In this document: piece after piece, positions 25,498 through 32,797 of the stretch | Layout of the letters: each line of letters starts with the position of its first letter | How positions within the stretch are numbered: the stretch's first letter is position 1 | DNA from: an archaeon | GTDB lineage: Archaea; Thermoproteota; Nitrososphaeria; Nitrososphaerales; Gagatemarchaeaceae | Assembly (NCBI GenBank): GCA_021827865.1 | Contig: JAKAUC010000009.1 | Coordinates: 707,838 to 771,837, forward strand | DNA length: 64,000 nt | Reading direction: 5' to 3' | Position numbers and translations under genes: made by a program | The notes under the pieces: generated by a model | Seen by the model: only the letters and a program-made list of their open reading frames with translations | Database searches by the model: none | What the model was told of the DNA's origin: nothing

Positions 25498-26574
25498 TCA
25501 GGGGATTATCTCACAGCCGTTGTTGAACTCCGGATAGTCGAAGTCCGCGGCCGTGACCAGTCCTCCGTCGATTAGCGCCCGGACCCGCGGAAGGGCCCCC
25601 TGGAGTTCGGCCACAAGGTGCTTCACTGTCCCGCAGATCTCGGCATAGGCCCCCTCCCGGAGCAGGTCCTGAGACTTGTTGACGAAGAGACAGCGGCCGC
25701 CGCAGATGCCGAGGATGTCGCAGGAAGCGCACGGCTCGCCGACCTCCACCCTGGGGAGAGAAGCCGGCGTGTGGGTCTGTATAGAACCTACCACGGAGAA
25801 GTCAAAGTCCACGGCGACCGGGCAGGCGGAGATCCTGCCGTCGGGCATTATTGCCCAGAAGTCGTCCCCGGAGCCGCACCTGAGCCCGGACTTGGCCCCG
25901 GAGAGGAGAGAGCGCATAATCCCGATGAAGGGGACGATGCCCGGGACCTTGCCCGTCCTCGCCATCTCATCCACCCACCAGTGCGCCAGCGAAGATACCC
26001 CGGCGTTGTACTTGGTTAGCCACTCCTGAAGCCCCGGCTCAGTCACGTCTGACTTCCAGAACATGCTGAAGCTCAGCTGCCAGTGCACATGGTCGAAGAG
26101 GCCGGCGCCGAGCAGGTGGATGACGTTCTCGAAGATGTCGGTTCCCTGGACCACGGTCATCCTGGCCACCATGTCGCCGCTGTATCCGTTCCCTCTGACC
26201 GTCTCTACGTTACGCATCGCCCGCCGGTATACCCCCTTCCCCCGCTCCCGGTCCGTGACCTGCTCGGATCCGTCGACGGAGACGAGGATGGTGTGGAGCT
26301 TCTGGAGGAGGCTCGGCTCCAGCCTGTCGAGGAAGATCCCGTTGGTCTGGAGCGCGAAACGCCCTCTTGTGCCGCCGACGATCTTCTCCATCGCCCCCGC
26401 CCGGAGCAGAGGCTCGCCGCCGTAGAACTCGAGGACGGGGTCAGGGTCCCTGGAGAGAAAGGACTGGAGGTCCGCGAGGCTGTACTGGATCTCCTTCGGC
26501 GGCGTGTCGCTCCCGCCCCCGCAATAGGAGCAGAAGAGGTTGCACTCCTTGGTGAGGATGACGAAGTATTGCGT
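25498..26574 (-). CDS. Radical SAM/SPASM protein, AF1577-like putative peptide-modifying enzyme; apparent ACG start
   Basis: The frame encodes a radical SAM N-terminus: QYFVILTKECNLFCSYCGGG, with the CxxxCxxC cluster-binding motif at about residues 11-18, then EFYGGEPLL. The C-terminal SPASM-like cluster region is CASCDILGICGGRC. About 358 aa in total. The arrangement is that of the archaeal AF1577-type family annotated as putative peptide-modifying enzymes. No ATG, GTG or TTG exists in frame between the upstream TAA and the radical SAM motif; ACG at 26572-26574 sits where homologues begin. A TATA-like CTCTAAAAGG lies about 40 nt upstream. Either ACG is used or the start codon has been lost; the first ATG would remove the SAM motif. 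No precursor peptide gene is obvious. Confidence 0.75.
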   Translation of the reverse strand, partial: TQYFVILTKECNLFCSYCGGGSDTPPKEIQYSLADLQSFLSRDPDPVLEFYGGEPLLRAGAMEKIVGGTRGRFALQTNGIFLDRLEPSLLQKLHTILVSVDGSEQVTDRERGKGVYRRAMRNVETVRGNGYSGDMVARMTVVQGTDIFENVIHLLGAGLFDHVHWQLSFSMFWKSDVTEPGLQEWLTKYNAGVSSLAHWWVDEMARTGKVPGIVPFIGIMRSLLSGAKSGLRCGSGDDFWAIMPDGRISACPVAVDFDFSVVGSIQTHTPASLPRVEVGEPCASCDILGICGGRCLFVNKSQDLLREGAYAEICGTVKHLVAELQGALPRVRALIDGGLVTAADFDYPEFNNGCEIIP

Positions 26575-26790
26575 TCCGGCGGTCCCTCGGAGGCCCTGCC
26601 GATGTGCTTCCTTTTAGAGCATGCCGGCCCTGAATCCCCGCGAGAGAGCTAGAGGGCTCGCTCTGTCAAGAGGCCGAGGGGGCGATGCCGCTTCGTTCCA
26701 TGATGGCACGCCCCTTGACGGTTCTCATGTGGGTAGAGCGCGAGTCTATGAACTGTCGCTGGGTTAAACGAAACCGGCCGCCCAGGGAGA

Positions 26791-26799
26791 AGATATAAC
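26791..26799 (+). promoter_or_regulatory. TATA box of moaC
   Basis: AGATATAAC lies about 27 nt before the moaC GTG, consistent with a leaderless or short-leader transcript. Confidence 0.55.
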
Positions 26800-26822
26800 G
26801 GGCAGCTACTGGCTGAAAAGAC

Positions 26823-27266
26823 GTGCCATTCCACCAGGTCGACATATCAGAGAAGCCTGTGGTCTACCGGGAAGCGGTTGCTACGGGGCGGATCAAGCTC
26901 AAGCGGTCCACCATCGAGCTAATCAAGAAGAGGAAGCTGGAGAAGGGCGACGCCGTCTCCCTCGCCGAGGTGGCCGCAATCTCCGGGTCAAAGAAGACCC
27001 CTGACCTGGTGGCCCTGTGCCATCCGCTGAAGATAGAGGAGGTCCAGCCCAAGGTCGAGCTGGGGGACGGCTGGGTGGAGGTGACTGTGAAGGTGGCGAC
27101 TCACGAGAAGACCGGTGTCGAGATGGAGGCCCTGACGGCAGTTTCGGCAGCCCTGCTCAACATATGGGACGTGACGAAGGCCTACGAGAAGGACTCTGCG
27201 GGCCAGTATCCCGGGACCGCCATCGAGTCGATCAGAGTCGTGAAGAAAGTGAAGAAGGCCGCCTGA
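26823..27266 (+). CDS. moaC: Cyclic pyranopterin monophosphate synthase MoaC
   Basis: Second half of the first molybdenum-cofactor step: it converts the MoaA product to cyclic pyranopterin monophosphate. It is 147 aa. Conserved active-site blocks: KKTPDLVALCHPLKIEEV (about residues 58-75) and KTGVEMEALTAVSAALLNIWD (about 96-116) followed by TKAYEKD with the catalytic Lys/Asp. The start is GTG (MPFHQVDISEKPVV). It is separated from moaA, which lies 9 kb away on the other strand. Confidence 0.95.
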   Translation: MPFHQVDISEKPVVYREAVATGRIKLKRSTIELIKKRKLEKGDAVSLAEVAAISGSKKTPDLVALCHPLKIEEVQPKVELGDGWVEVTVKVATHEKTGVEMEALTAVSAALLNIWDVTKAYEKDSAGQYPGTAIESIRVVKKVKKAA

Positions 27267-27336
27267 AGCCGCCAGAGGAGAACACAGAAGGCTCCAGGAA
27301 CGCCTGCCCCTCAGCGTGGCCTGGCGAGCCCGGACT

Positions 27337-27939
27337 TCATGGATGGAGCGCAGCTGTCCCGTTGCTCATGACGTAGGTCTGATCGGCCAGCCCCCCGTCC
27401 TCTTCGTTCTGGCTGGTGAAGATCAGGTCGATGCCAGAGTCCGACGCGAGCCCGCTGTAGGAGGAGACGAACTCTTCCTTGTCATGGAGGAGGGAGAACA
27501 CCTCGTCCACCAGGATGACCTTGGGGGCGGAGAAGAGGGCGGTGGCCAGCGACACCCTCCCCCTCATTCCAAGGCTGAGGCTCCTGACTCGCCCCCCGAA
27601 GTCTATGCCCAGCTCAGACTTGACTTTCGCGACGGCGTCTGAAGACGGGATCTTCCCCTTGAGCTTCGCGCCCCATCTGAGGTGCGCCTCCACGTCGAGG
27701 TGAGGAAGGCACGAAGACGGAGTCACCATGACGATCCCTCTGCGCTCAACCGGGAGCCTGATGACATCGGTCCCGTCCACCCTCACGAAGCCTTCTGATG
27801 GGAGGAAGCCTGCCAAGGCCCTGAACAAAGAGGTCTTCCCCGACCCGTTCTTCCCAGCTATGCAGGTGGTCCCGCTGCACTGTACGTCTGCCGACAGCCG
27901 GAAGGCGTCCAGCTGCGCCTTTACGCTCGCCTCTATCAG
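27337..27939 (-). CDS. ABC transporter ATPase, molybdate/tungstate type, non-canonical start
   Basis: The frame contains Walker A (AGKNGSGKTS), a Q-loop region poorly kept, signature LSLGMRGR in place of LSGGQ, and Walker B with VILVDEVF. About 200 aa, shorter than usual (about 230-350). In frame upstream of Walker A there is no ATG, GTG or TTG; the likely start is CTG at 27939 (or ATA next to it), because AGGAGG lies 8 nt before it and it overlaps the permease stop (CTGA). Starting at the first TTG would remove Walker A. It is the third gene of the binding protein-permease-ATPase operon. The degenerate signature suggests reduced or altered ATPase pairing. Confidence 0.75.
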   Translation of the reverse strand: MIEASVKAQLDAFRLSADVQCSGTTCIAGKNGSGKTSLFRALAGFLPSEGFVRVDGTDVIRLPVERRGIVMVTPSSCLPHLDVEAHLRWGAKLKGKIPSSDAVAKVKSELGIDFGGRVRSLSLGMRGRVSLATALFSAPKVILVDEVFSLLHDKEEFVSSYSGLASDSGIDLIFTSQNEEDGGLADQTYVMSNGTAALHP

Positions 27940-28718
27940 CGGCGACCCCTCCTGCCGAAGAAGTGCCCTGCCAGTGCGATTGGGAGGGAGACCAGGATCA
28001 TCACAGCCGATGCGGTAACGGCAGCCCCCAGGCCTCCGGGGATGGCACCGTTGAAGAGCTGGAAGACCGTGACCGAGGCAGGGCTTACGCCGTTGAAGGG
28101 GTACTGCAGCACATAGAACGCGATTATCGAGATCGAGCCGAACTCCCCCAGCGCCCTGCTCATCGCCACCAGGGAGGCGCTGGTCACGCCCCCCGCGGAG
28201 TCTGGCAGGACGACGGAGACAAGCGTCCGCAGCCTCGATGCTCCCATCCCCATGGCGAAGTGCTCGGCTGAGACATCCTTGGACTCGAAGTAAGGCTGGA
28301 TGGACTTCACATAGATGGGTGCCGACATTATGACGAGGGCTATCACGAGGCCCAGGAGCGAGTCGAAGAAGTTGATTCCCAGGCGCAGGAGGAACTGACC
28401 CGTCGGGGTGAGCGGACTGTCCAGGATGAGGAGGGCGACCCCTATGATAGGGTGGGGGACCCCAACCGGGATGTCCACCAGGGCTTCAAGGAACGTGTCA
28501 CCGGACCTCGCCAGATAGTAGGCGAGGGGGGTGAAGAGCCCGAAGTCGACCAGCGCAGCCACGGCAGACGAGGTAAGGGAGAGTTCTATCGAGCGGAAGA
28601 TGAGAGGGGCAAAGCCCGCCGGCGAGCGGAGAGGCCCCAGACCGTAGTACAGGAGGACCAGGATGGGCACCAGGAGGAGGAAGACGACGATGAAGGAGAT
28701 GGCCCTTAGCCAGTTCAT
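27936..28718 (-). CDS. Molybdate/tungstate ABC transporter permease
   Basis: A 260-aa inner-membrane protein with about six hydrophobic segments. The EAA loop with the conserved Gly appears as HFAMGMGASRLRTLVSVVLPD (in parts, about residues 157-177). Further features resemble ModB/WtpB: DIPVGVPHPIIGVALL and ALGEFGSISIIAFY. It lies 13 nt after the binding-protein gene and overlaps the ATPase start. Family resemblance and the divergent ModE-like gene support molybdate or tungstate; sequence alone cannot choose between the two. Confidence 0.88.
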   Translation of the reverse strand: MNWLRAISFIVVFLLLVPILVLLYYGLGPLRSPAGFAPLIFRSIELSLTSSAVAALVDFGLFTPLAYYLARSGDTFLEALVDIPVGVPHPIIGVALLILDSPLTPTGQFLLRLGINFFDSLLGLVIALVIMSAPIYVKSIQPYFESKDVSAEHFAMGMGASRLRTLVSVVLPDSAGGVTSASLVAMSRALGEFGSISIIAFYVLQYPFNGVSPASVTVFQLFNGAIPGGLGAAVTASAVMILVSLPIALAGHFFGRRGRR

Positions 28719-28731
28719 GCGGGAGACGTTC

Positions 28732-29769
28732 CTATGGGAGCGGACCGGCCTCGCTGAGGAGGCCCTGGGAGACCATCTGGGCGATGGGGCTCGGCGGGAC
28801 GACGTTGGTGTAGAGCTGGGCGGGGACGAGGGGGAGGAGCCCGTAGGACGTCAGGCTCTGAGCGTTCGCGACGACGTACTGTACGAATCTGAGGGCCGAC
28901 GCCTGATGCGCGCTGTCTAGCGGGACTGTGATGCTGAGCACTATGGCTGAGCCGGCCGCGGTGCCAGCGGAGTCGTGATAGGTGAACTGCGAGTAGAACG
29001 CCTCCAATGCGGTGTCTCCGAAGTTGGTCTGGGGCTCCAGCGCTATGTATCGGAGATGGTCGGTGATGGCGGCGGACTTGTAGATGAAGATGAACTGGAT
29101 CTGTCCCGACTGGAGGGGGGCGACGAGGGCGGCAGCGGACGTCCCTGTGATGTTACCACCGGACTTCGTCAAGGGCGAAGTGTACGCGCTGGTGTTCCCT
29201 CCTGAGTAGAGGTAGCCTGCTGCCTCCAGTGAGAGCCATCCCCGGAGGCCCGCGGGGTCCGACACCGGGTCGGAGATCCCGACCTTCACGCTCCCGGAGG
29301 TGAGCGAGGTGAAGAACGCGTTCCAATCGGAGGTGGCGTTCGTCTGAGCCGCCTTGGTGCCTTCAGAGACTATGGTAGGCGCTGAGGAGTTCGAGTAGGC
29401 CAATACGAGCTGGTCGGTGGCGAAGCCCACGGCCCAACCTGGCGACTCGCTCTTGAGATACCCCGGCCCCGTGGCTGAGAGAGCGACGGAGACGAAGATG
29501 TCGGCGGGGGCCCCGGCCGCTATCTGGCTGGCATCTGAGAACGAGCCTCCGGACTTCACCGGCGCCACGGCGATGCCGGTGCTCTGCGAGAACGAATTCA
29601 AGAGTCCCGTGGTCTCCTCGGAGTAGGCGTCTGCCGAGTAGGATAACAATGGGGACCCGCTCTTCGGGCTCTCGAAGTAGACGTAGGCTGCCGCCCCCAC
29701 GACGACGACCGCTATCACCAGCAGAGCGACCACGATGATAGGACGGCGCTTCGCCTCGACCTTGGACAA
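28732..29769 (-). CDS. Molybdate/tungstate-binding protein (ModA/WtpA-like), membrane-anchored
   Basis: An extracellular solute-binding protein of about 345 aa. After a short basic N-terminus (SKVEAKRRP) there is one membrane anchor (IIVVALLVIAVVVVGAAAYV). The binding domain then starts with LLSYSADAYSEETTGLLNSF and has GGSFSDASQIAAGAPADIFV, the class II oxyanion-binding pattern. I chose the TTG at 29769 because the TATA box at 29795-29809 predicts transcription starting near 29775; TTG at 29781 is an alternative. The operator at 29775-29792 covers the predicted start of transcription. First gene of the uptake operon. Confidence 0.85.
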   Translation of the reverse strand: MSKVEAKRRPIIVVALLVIAVVVVGAAAYVYFESPKSGSPLLSYSADAYSEETTGLLNSFSQSTGIAVAPVKSGGSFSDASQIAAGAPADIFVSVALSATGPGYLKSESPGWAVGFATDQLVLAYSNSSAPTIVSEGTKAAQTNATSDWNAFFTSLTSGSVKVGISDPVSDPAGLRGWLSLEAAGYLYSGGNTSAYTSPLTKSGGNITGTSAAALVAPLQSGQIQFIFIYKSAAITDHLRYIALEPQTNFGDTALEAFYSQFTYHDSAGTAAGSAIVLSITVPLDSAHQASALRFVQYVVANAQSLTSYGLLPLVPAQLYTNVVPPSPIAQMVSQGLLSEAGPLP

Positions 29770-29774
29770 GCTGA

Positions 29775-29792
29775 TATGCAAGGCATTGCATA
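29775..29792 (-). promoter_or_regulatory. Operator-like inverted repeat at the molybdate transporter promoter
   Basis: TATGCAA-GGCA-TTGCATA is a perfect 7-bp inverted repeat with a 4-bp spacer, directly downstream of the minus-strand TATA box and over the predicted transcription start of the transporter operon. The divergent gene encodes a ModE-like protein, the obvious candidate to bind it. Confidence 0.6.
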
Positions 29793-29794
29793 AC

Positions 29795-29809
29795 GGTATA
29801 AATATATTT
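29795..29809 (-). promoter_or_regulatory. AT-rich TATA region shared by the transporter operon and the ModE-like gene
   Basis: AAATATATTTATACC on the minus strand is a strong TATA region; the plus-strand reading GGTATAAATATATTT is equally TATA-like and lies about 45-55 nt before the divergent GTG at 29851. Confidence 0.6.
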
Positions 29810-29850
29810 CGAAGCCAAGACTTAAGAGAAGTAGCAGCACTGACCGTTCC

Positions 29851-30468
29851 GTGACGCGCAGCGCGGAGGTGGAGCCGGTTCCGCACCTCTCCCTTCAGAG
29901 CGACAAGGAGACCGTCCTGGACGAGGTCGATGCAATGCTCCTTCAGGTCATCGCCGAGAGGAACTCATTGACGGAAGCGGCTCGCGAAGTCGAGGTCTCC
30001 TACAGGAACGCCTGGGACAGGATAAGACGGATCGAAGCGAGGTCCGGGAAGAAGATACTGGCGTCCACCACCGGCGGCCCGGAAGGGGGGAGTTCGAAGC
30101 TGACGAAGGACGGGCAGGCGCTCCTCAGCGAGTTCCGGAGGGTCAGGGACTACCTGTCGTACGCCCTGGACGACAGGGAGGCTGCGGGGAACGTGCGCTA
30201 CAAGCTCAGCGCCAGGAACGCATTCGATGTGAAGATAACAAAGATCGAGCGCGGGGAGATAACCTGCCTTGTGAGGATGTCGTCGGTCTCGCCAGTCCAC
30301 CTCACATCGATAATCTCCAGGGATGCGGTCGAGGATCTTGGGCTAGGCGAGGGGGACGAAGTGAAGGCTGTAGTAAAGGCAACCGAGGTCATGGTGGCGA
30401 AAGCCGTCAAGTCAGGGGCCGGGACCAACAGGAGGGCGGGGAGCCTGAGACGCACCCGCGACGGTTAA
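29851..30468 (+). CDS. ModE-like molybdate-responsive regulator (HTH plus TOBE/Mop)
   Basis: A 205-aa protein with a LysR/ModE-type winged helix at about residues 28-100 (LTEAAREVEVSYRNAWDRIRRIEARSG). A C-terminal TOBE/Mop-like oxyanion-binding domain follows at about 115-190 (LSARNAFDVKITKIERGEITCLVRM through ISRDAVEDLGLGEGDEVKAVVKATEVMVAK). This is the ModE architecture with one Mop unit. It is divergent from the transporter operon with the 18-bp inverted repeat between. The start is GTG. It most likely represses uptake when molybdate or tungstate is plentiful. Confidence 0.85.
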   Translation: MTRSAEVEPVPHLSLQSDKETVLDEVDAMLLQVIAERNSLTEAAREVEVSYRNAWDRIRRIEARSGKKILASTTGGPEGGSSKLTKDGQALLSEFRRVRDYLSYALDDREAAGNVRYKLSARNAFDVKITKIERGEITCLVRMSSVSPVHLTSIISRDAVEDLGLGEGDEVKAVVKATEVMVAKAVKSGAGTNRRAGSLRRTRDG

Positions 30469-30488
30469 ATAGGAGCGGCTTCTTCCTT

Positions 30489-30833
30489 GTGTCCGAGAAG
30501 TGCTTGATTGGAAGCATAACCGACTGGGGAATTCTTGCCGTCGTAGTCATCGTACTATTCGGTGGTGCGAAGAAGATACCTGAGCTGGCCCGCTCTATGG
30601 GCAAGGCCATGGGTGAATTCAAGAAGGGCCAGGTGGAAATAGAGAAGGAAGTCGCAGACATCCGGTCTTCGTTCGAAGCTACACCCACCGCCAAGGGCAT
30701 GTCTCAGCAGTCCGTAAAGGACGCGGTCCCGCAGGCGCATCAACCGGTTAACGAAGACAGAGAATACGCCCGCAGGCGCATCACCCAGCTCGAGGACGAG
30801 CTGAAAGAACTCAAAGAAAAGACCGGGGTATAG
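30489..30833 (+). CDS. tatA: Sec-independent translocase subunit TatA
   Basis: A 114-aa protein with the TatA pattern: a short N-terminal membrane helix (ITDWGILAVVVIVLFGGAKK, about residues 10-29), the hinge and an amphipathic helix (IPELARSMGKAMGEFKKG). A charged tail with a final coiled coil follows (EYARRRITQLEDELKELKEK). It forms the pore for folded proteins. The start is GTG, about 20 nt after TTAAATAG, so probably leaderless. tatC lies 60 nt downstream. The Tat-dependent molybdenum enzyme at 40-43 kb is a probable cargo. Confidence 0.9.
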   Translation: MSEKCLIGSITDWGILAVVVIVLFGGAKKIPELARSMGKAMGEFKKGQVEIEKEVADIRSSFEATPTAKGMSQQSVKDAVPQAHQPVNEDREYARRRITQLEDELKELKEKTGV

Positions 30834-30893
30834 CGGCGCAGACAGCCTTTAGAGAACTATCTTAAGGGCCATCTCCCGGTGTCGTCGTAGCGG

Positions 30894-31757
30894 ATGAGGT
30901 TGTCCATTGGGAATCCCGAATCAGCCCGGAAGGAACTACCATTCCTTGAACACATAGCGGAACTGGTCCGCAGGTTCCTTGTATCGCTGGCCTCCTTCTT
31001 CGTGCTCTTCATTCTCTTCTTCATCTTCAAGCCGGTTTGGGTGAAACTGGGACCGATCACGGTCTTCTACCCAGTTCCAGACCTGTTCCAGAGCTTCACT
31101 ACAGAGTTCTTCAACTTCGCGAAGTCGCAGCTCCTCCCCCCGCATATGCTGCTGATCAACCTGAGCGCCTTCGACACCTTCGTCGCAATCATCTACACGT
31201 CGATGGCGCTAGCTGCGATCTTCTCGTCGCCAGTCTGGATCTACGAGACGGCGTCTTTCATCGGGCCGGCGCTGAAGTCCAGGGAGAAGAGAATCCTGAA
31301 GTTGATTCTGATTCCTGCGACCGGCCTCTTTGCGGCCGGTGGCCTGTTCGCCTACAAGATCATCTTGCCTGTCATTTTCAAATTCCTCTACGCCTTCACG
31401 CTATCCACCGGGGTCGAACCGACGCTGGGCGTCGGGACGTTCGTTTCCACTGTCATCGCGTACATCGTGGCTCTCGGGCTGTCCTTTGAGATTCCGATAA
31501 TCATGGTTGCCATCAGCTATGTGGGACTGGTTTCCTATGAGACCTGGCTGAAGAACTGGAGGTACGCCATCGTGGGTTCTTTCGTCCTCGCCCTGTTCAT
31601 TTCCCCGGGGGCGACGGGGGGCATCATCGAGACCACGACCGCGCTGACGCTGTCCGCCCTCTACTTCGGCGGTAGCCTGGTGTCCAGGACATTGGCCCTG
31701 CGGAAGCAGAACCGCAAGGGCCAGGAAACCGGGCCGACGGACCAGCCCGCGACGTAG
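30894..31757 (+). CDS. tatC: Sec-independent translocase subunit TatC
   Basis: The receptor for twin-arginine signals; 287 aa with about six membrane helices. The N-terminal cytoplasmic segment has ELPFLEHIAELVRRF with the conserved Glu-His-Leu-type motif (LEHIAELRRR in most TatC). The later part has SFEIPIIMVAISYVGLVSYE and FISPGATGG, close to the usual F-x-P-x-P/T-D end motif. The periplasmic loop after helix 1 is long (about residues 50-100), as in several archaeal TatC. Confidence 0.92.
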   Translation: MRLSIGNPESARKELPFLEHIAELVRRFLVSLASFFVLFILFFIFKPVWVKLGPITVFYPVPDLFQSFTTEFFNFAKSQLLPPHMLLINLSAFDTFVAIIYTSMALAAIFSSPVWIYETASFIGPALKSREKRILKLILIPATGLFAAGGLFAYKIILPVIFKFLYAFTLSTGVEPTLGVGTFVSTVIAYIVALGLSFEIPIIMVAISYVGLVSYETWLKNWRYAIVGSFVLALFISPGATGGIIETTTALTLSALYFGGSLVSRTLALRKQNRKGQETGPTDQPAT

Positions 31758-31912
31758 CGCGCTTTCGCGCCTAGTTTACCTGCCTTTCGTTTCGCTGAGA
31801 ACTTTTGGACTCGCTTCACTTCTCAGCTGTGCGGTATCCCCCTGGTGAAGGCTGCGCAGCACAGGCCGATTCCCGACGACCTTATACGGCCCTTTCATGG
31901 TTGTGCATCGCC

Positions 31913-32599
31913 GTGACCGAGGAGGAAGACGTCGACGAGTCCAGGAGGAAGGTGTTCGCCAAGTTCCTGCCACATCTGGCTCTCACGGCGGTCGGAATGG
32001 GGCTCTTTTCGTCCCCCGTCCGCCTGCTTTCTTCGGCCATGGACAGGTACAACAAGGCGACGGAAGAGACGACTAAGAAGGTGAACGACCTCCTCCCTCT
32101 GCTCCCCTGGCTCGAAAGGCTCCAGCTGAACGTGGAGGGGCCGCGTACAGTCTCGCTGGTCATGCGAAAGGAAGACATGGGCAGCGGCCTCGAGCAGTAC
32201 CTGCTCACCCGGTTCCGGAAAGAAGGGGCAGGGGGCGTAAAGTTCGGGGAGCCTCCCGGCATCAGGGAGAAATCCGAGTTCGATTATGCGCTACGCCTGC
32301 CGGGGAGGAGCATCTACGCCAAGATCGCGGGGACCCTGACTGGGCCCGACAGGGAGCGATACCAGGAGATAGCAAGGCGCCTGAACCCGTCTGAGGTGTG
32401 GCTGCTGGTCAACGGGGGGGAGGGCGTCGACGATGTGATGGACCCGGTCTTCGTCAACGAGAACACTGTGCTCCGTGGGAGGCTGAAGTCGGTTACGACC
32501 ACGGAGATGCTGTCAGAGTTCTTCGGGAAGGAGTTCGATGTCATGGTCGAGCCTCGAGAGGACGGCTCGGACAGGGTCGTGCTCCATCTCAGGACCTGA
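31913..32599 (+). CDS. Unknown membrane-anchored protein with a possible Tat signal
   Basis: I do not recognise this 228-aa protein. The start GTG is about 25 nt after CTTATACGG. Near the N-terminus it has SRRKVFAKFLPHLALTAVG: a twin-arginine followed by a moderately hydrophobic stretch (about residues 17-35). The mature part is soluble, with RTVSLVMRKEDMGSGLEQYL, DYALRLPGRSIYAKIAGTL and a C-terminal VVLHLRT. It follows tatA-tatC on the same strand, which fits a Tat substrate or an accessory factor, but a simple membrane anchor is equally possible. Confidence 0.6.
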   Translation: MTEEEDVDESRRKVFAKFLPHLALTAVGMGLFSSPVRLLSSAMDRYNKATEETTKKVNDLLPLLPWLERLQLNVEGPRTVSLVMRKEDMGSGLEQYLLTRFRKEGAGGVKFGEPPGIREKSEFDYALRLPGRSIYAKIAGTLTGPDRERYQEIARRLNPSEVWLLVNGGEGVDDVMDPVFVNENTVLRGRLKSVTTTEMLSEFFGKEFDVMVEPREDGSDRVVLHLRT

Positions 32600-32797
32600 T
32601 GCAGGCGCGCCTGAACCGACCAGCCGCAACGTGCGGCATGCCTCTCGTGGGGAAGATTGTGCGCCTTCACGGGCTTTCGCCTCCACCACCCTCCACCGGC
32701 CAAACTCCCCGGCTGAGACAGGGTCACAATAGCGGAGATGGAATCTCTCCATGAAAGTTAAAGACGAGCCAAACAGGCTGCGAACTGAGAGCGACCG

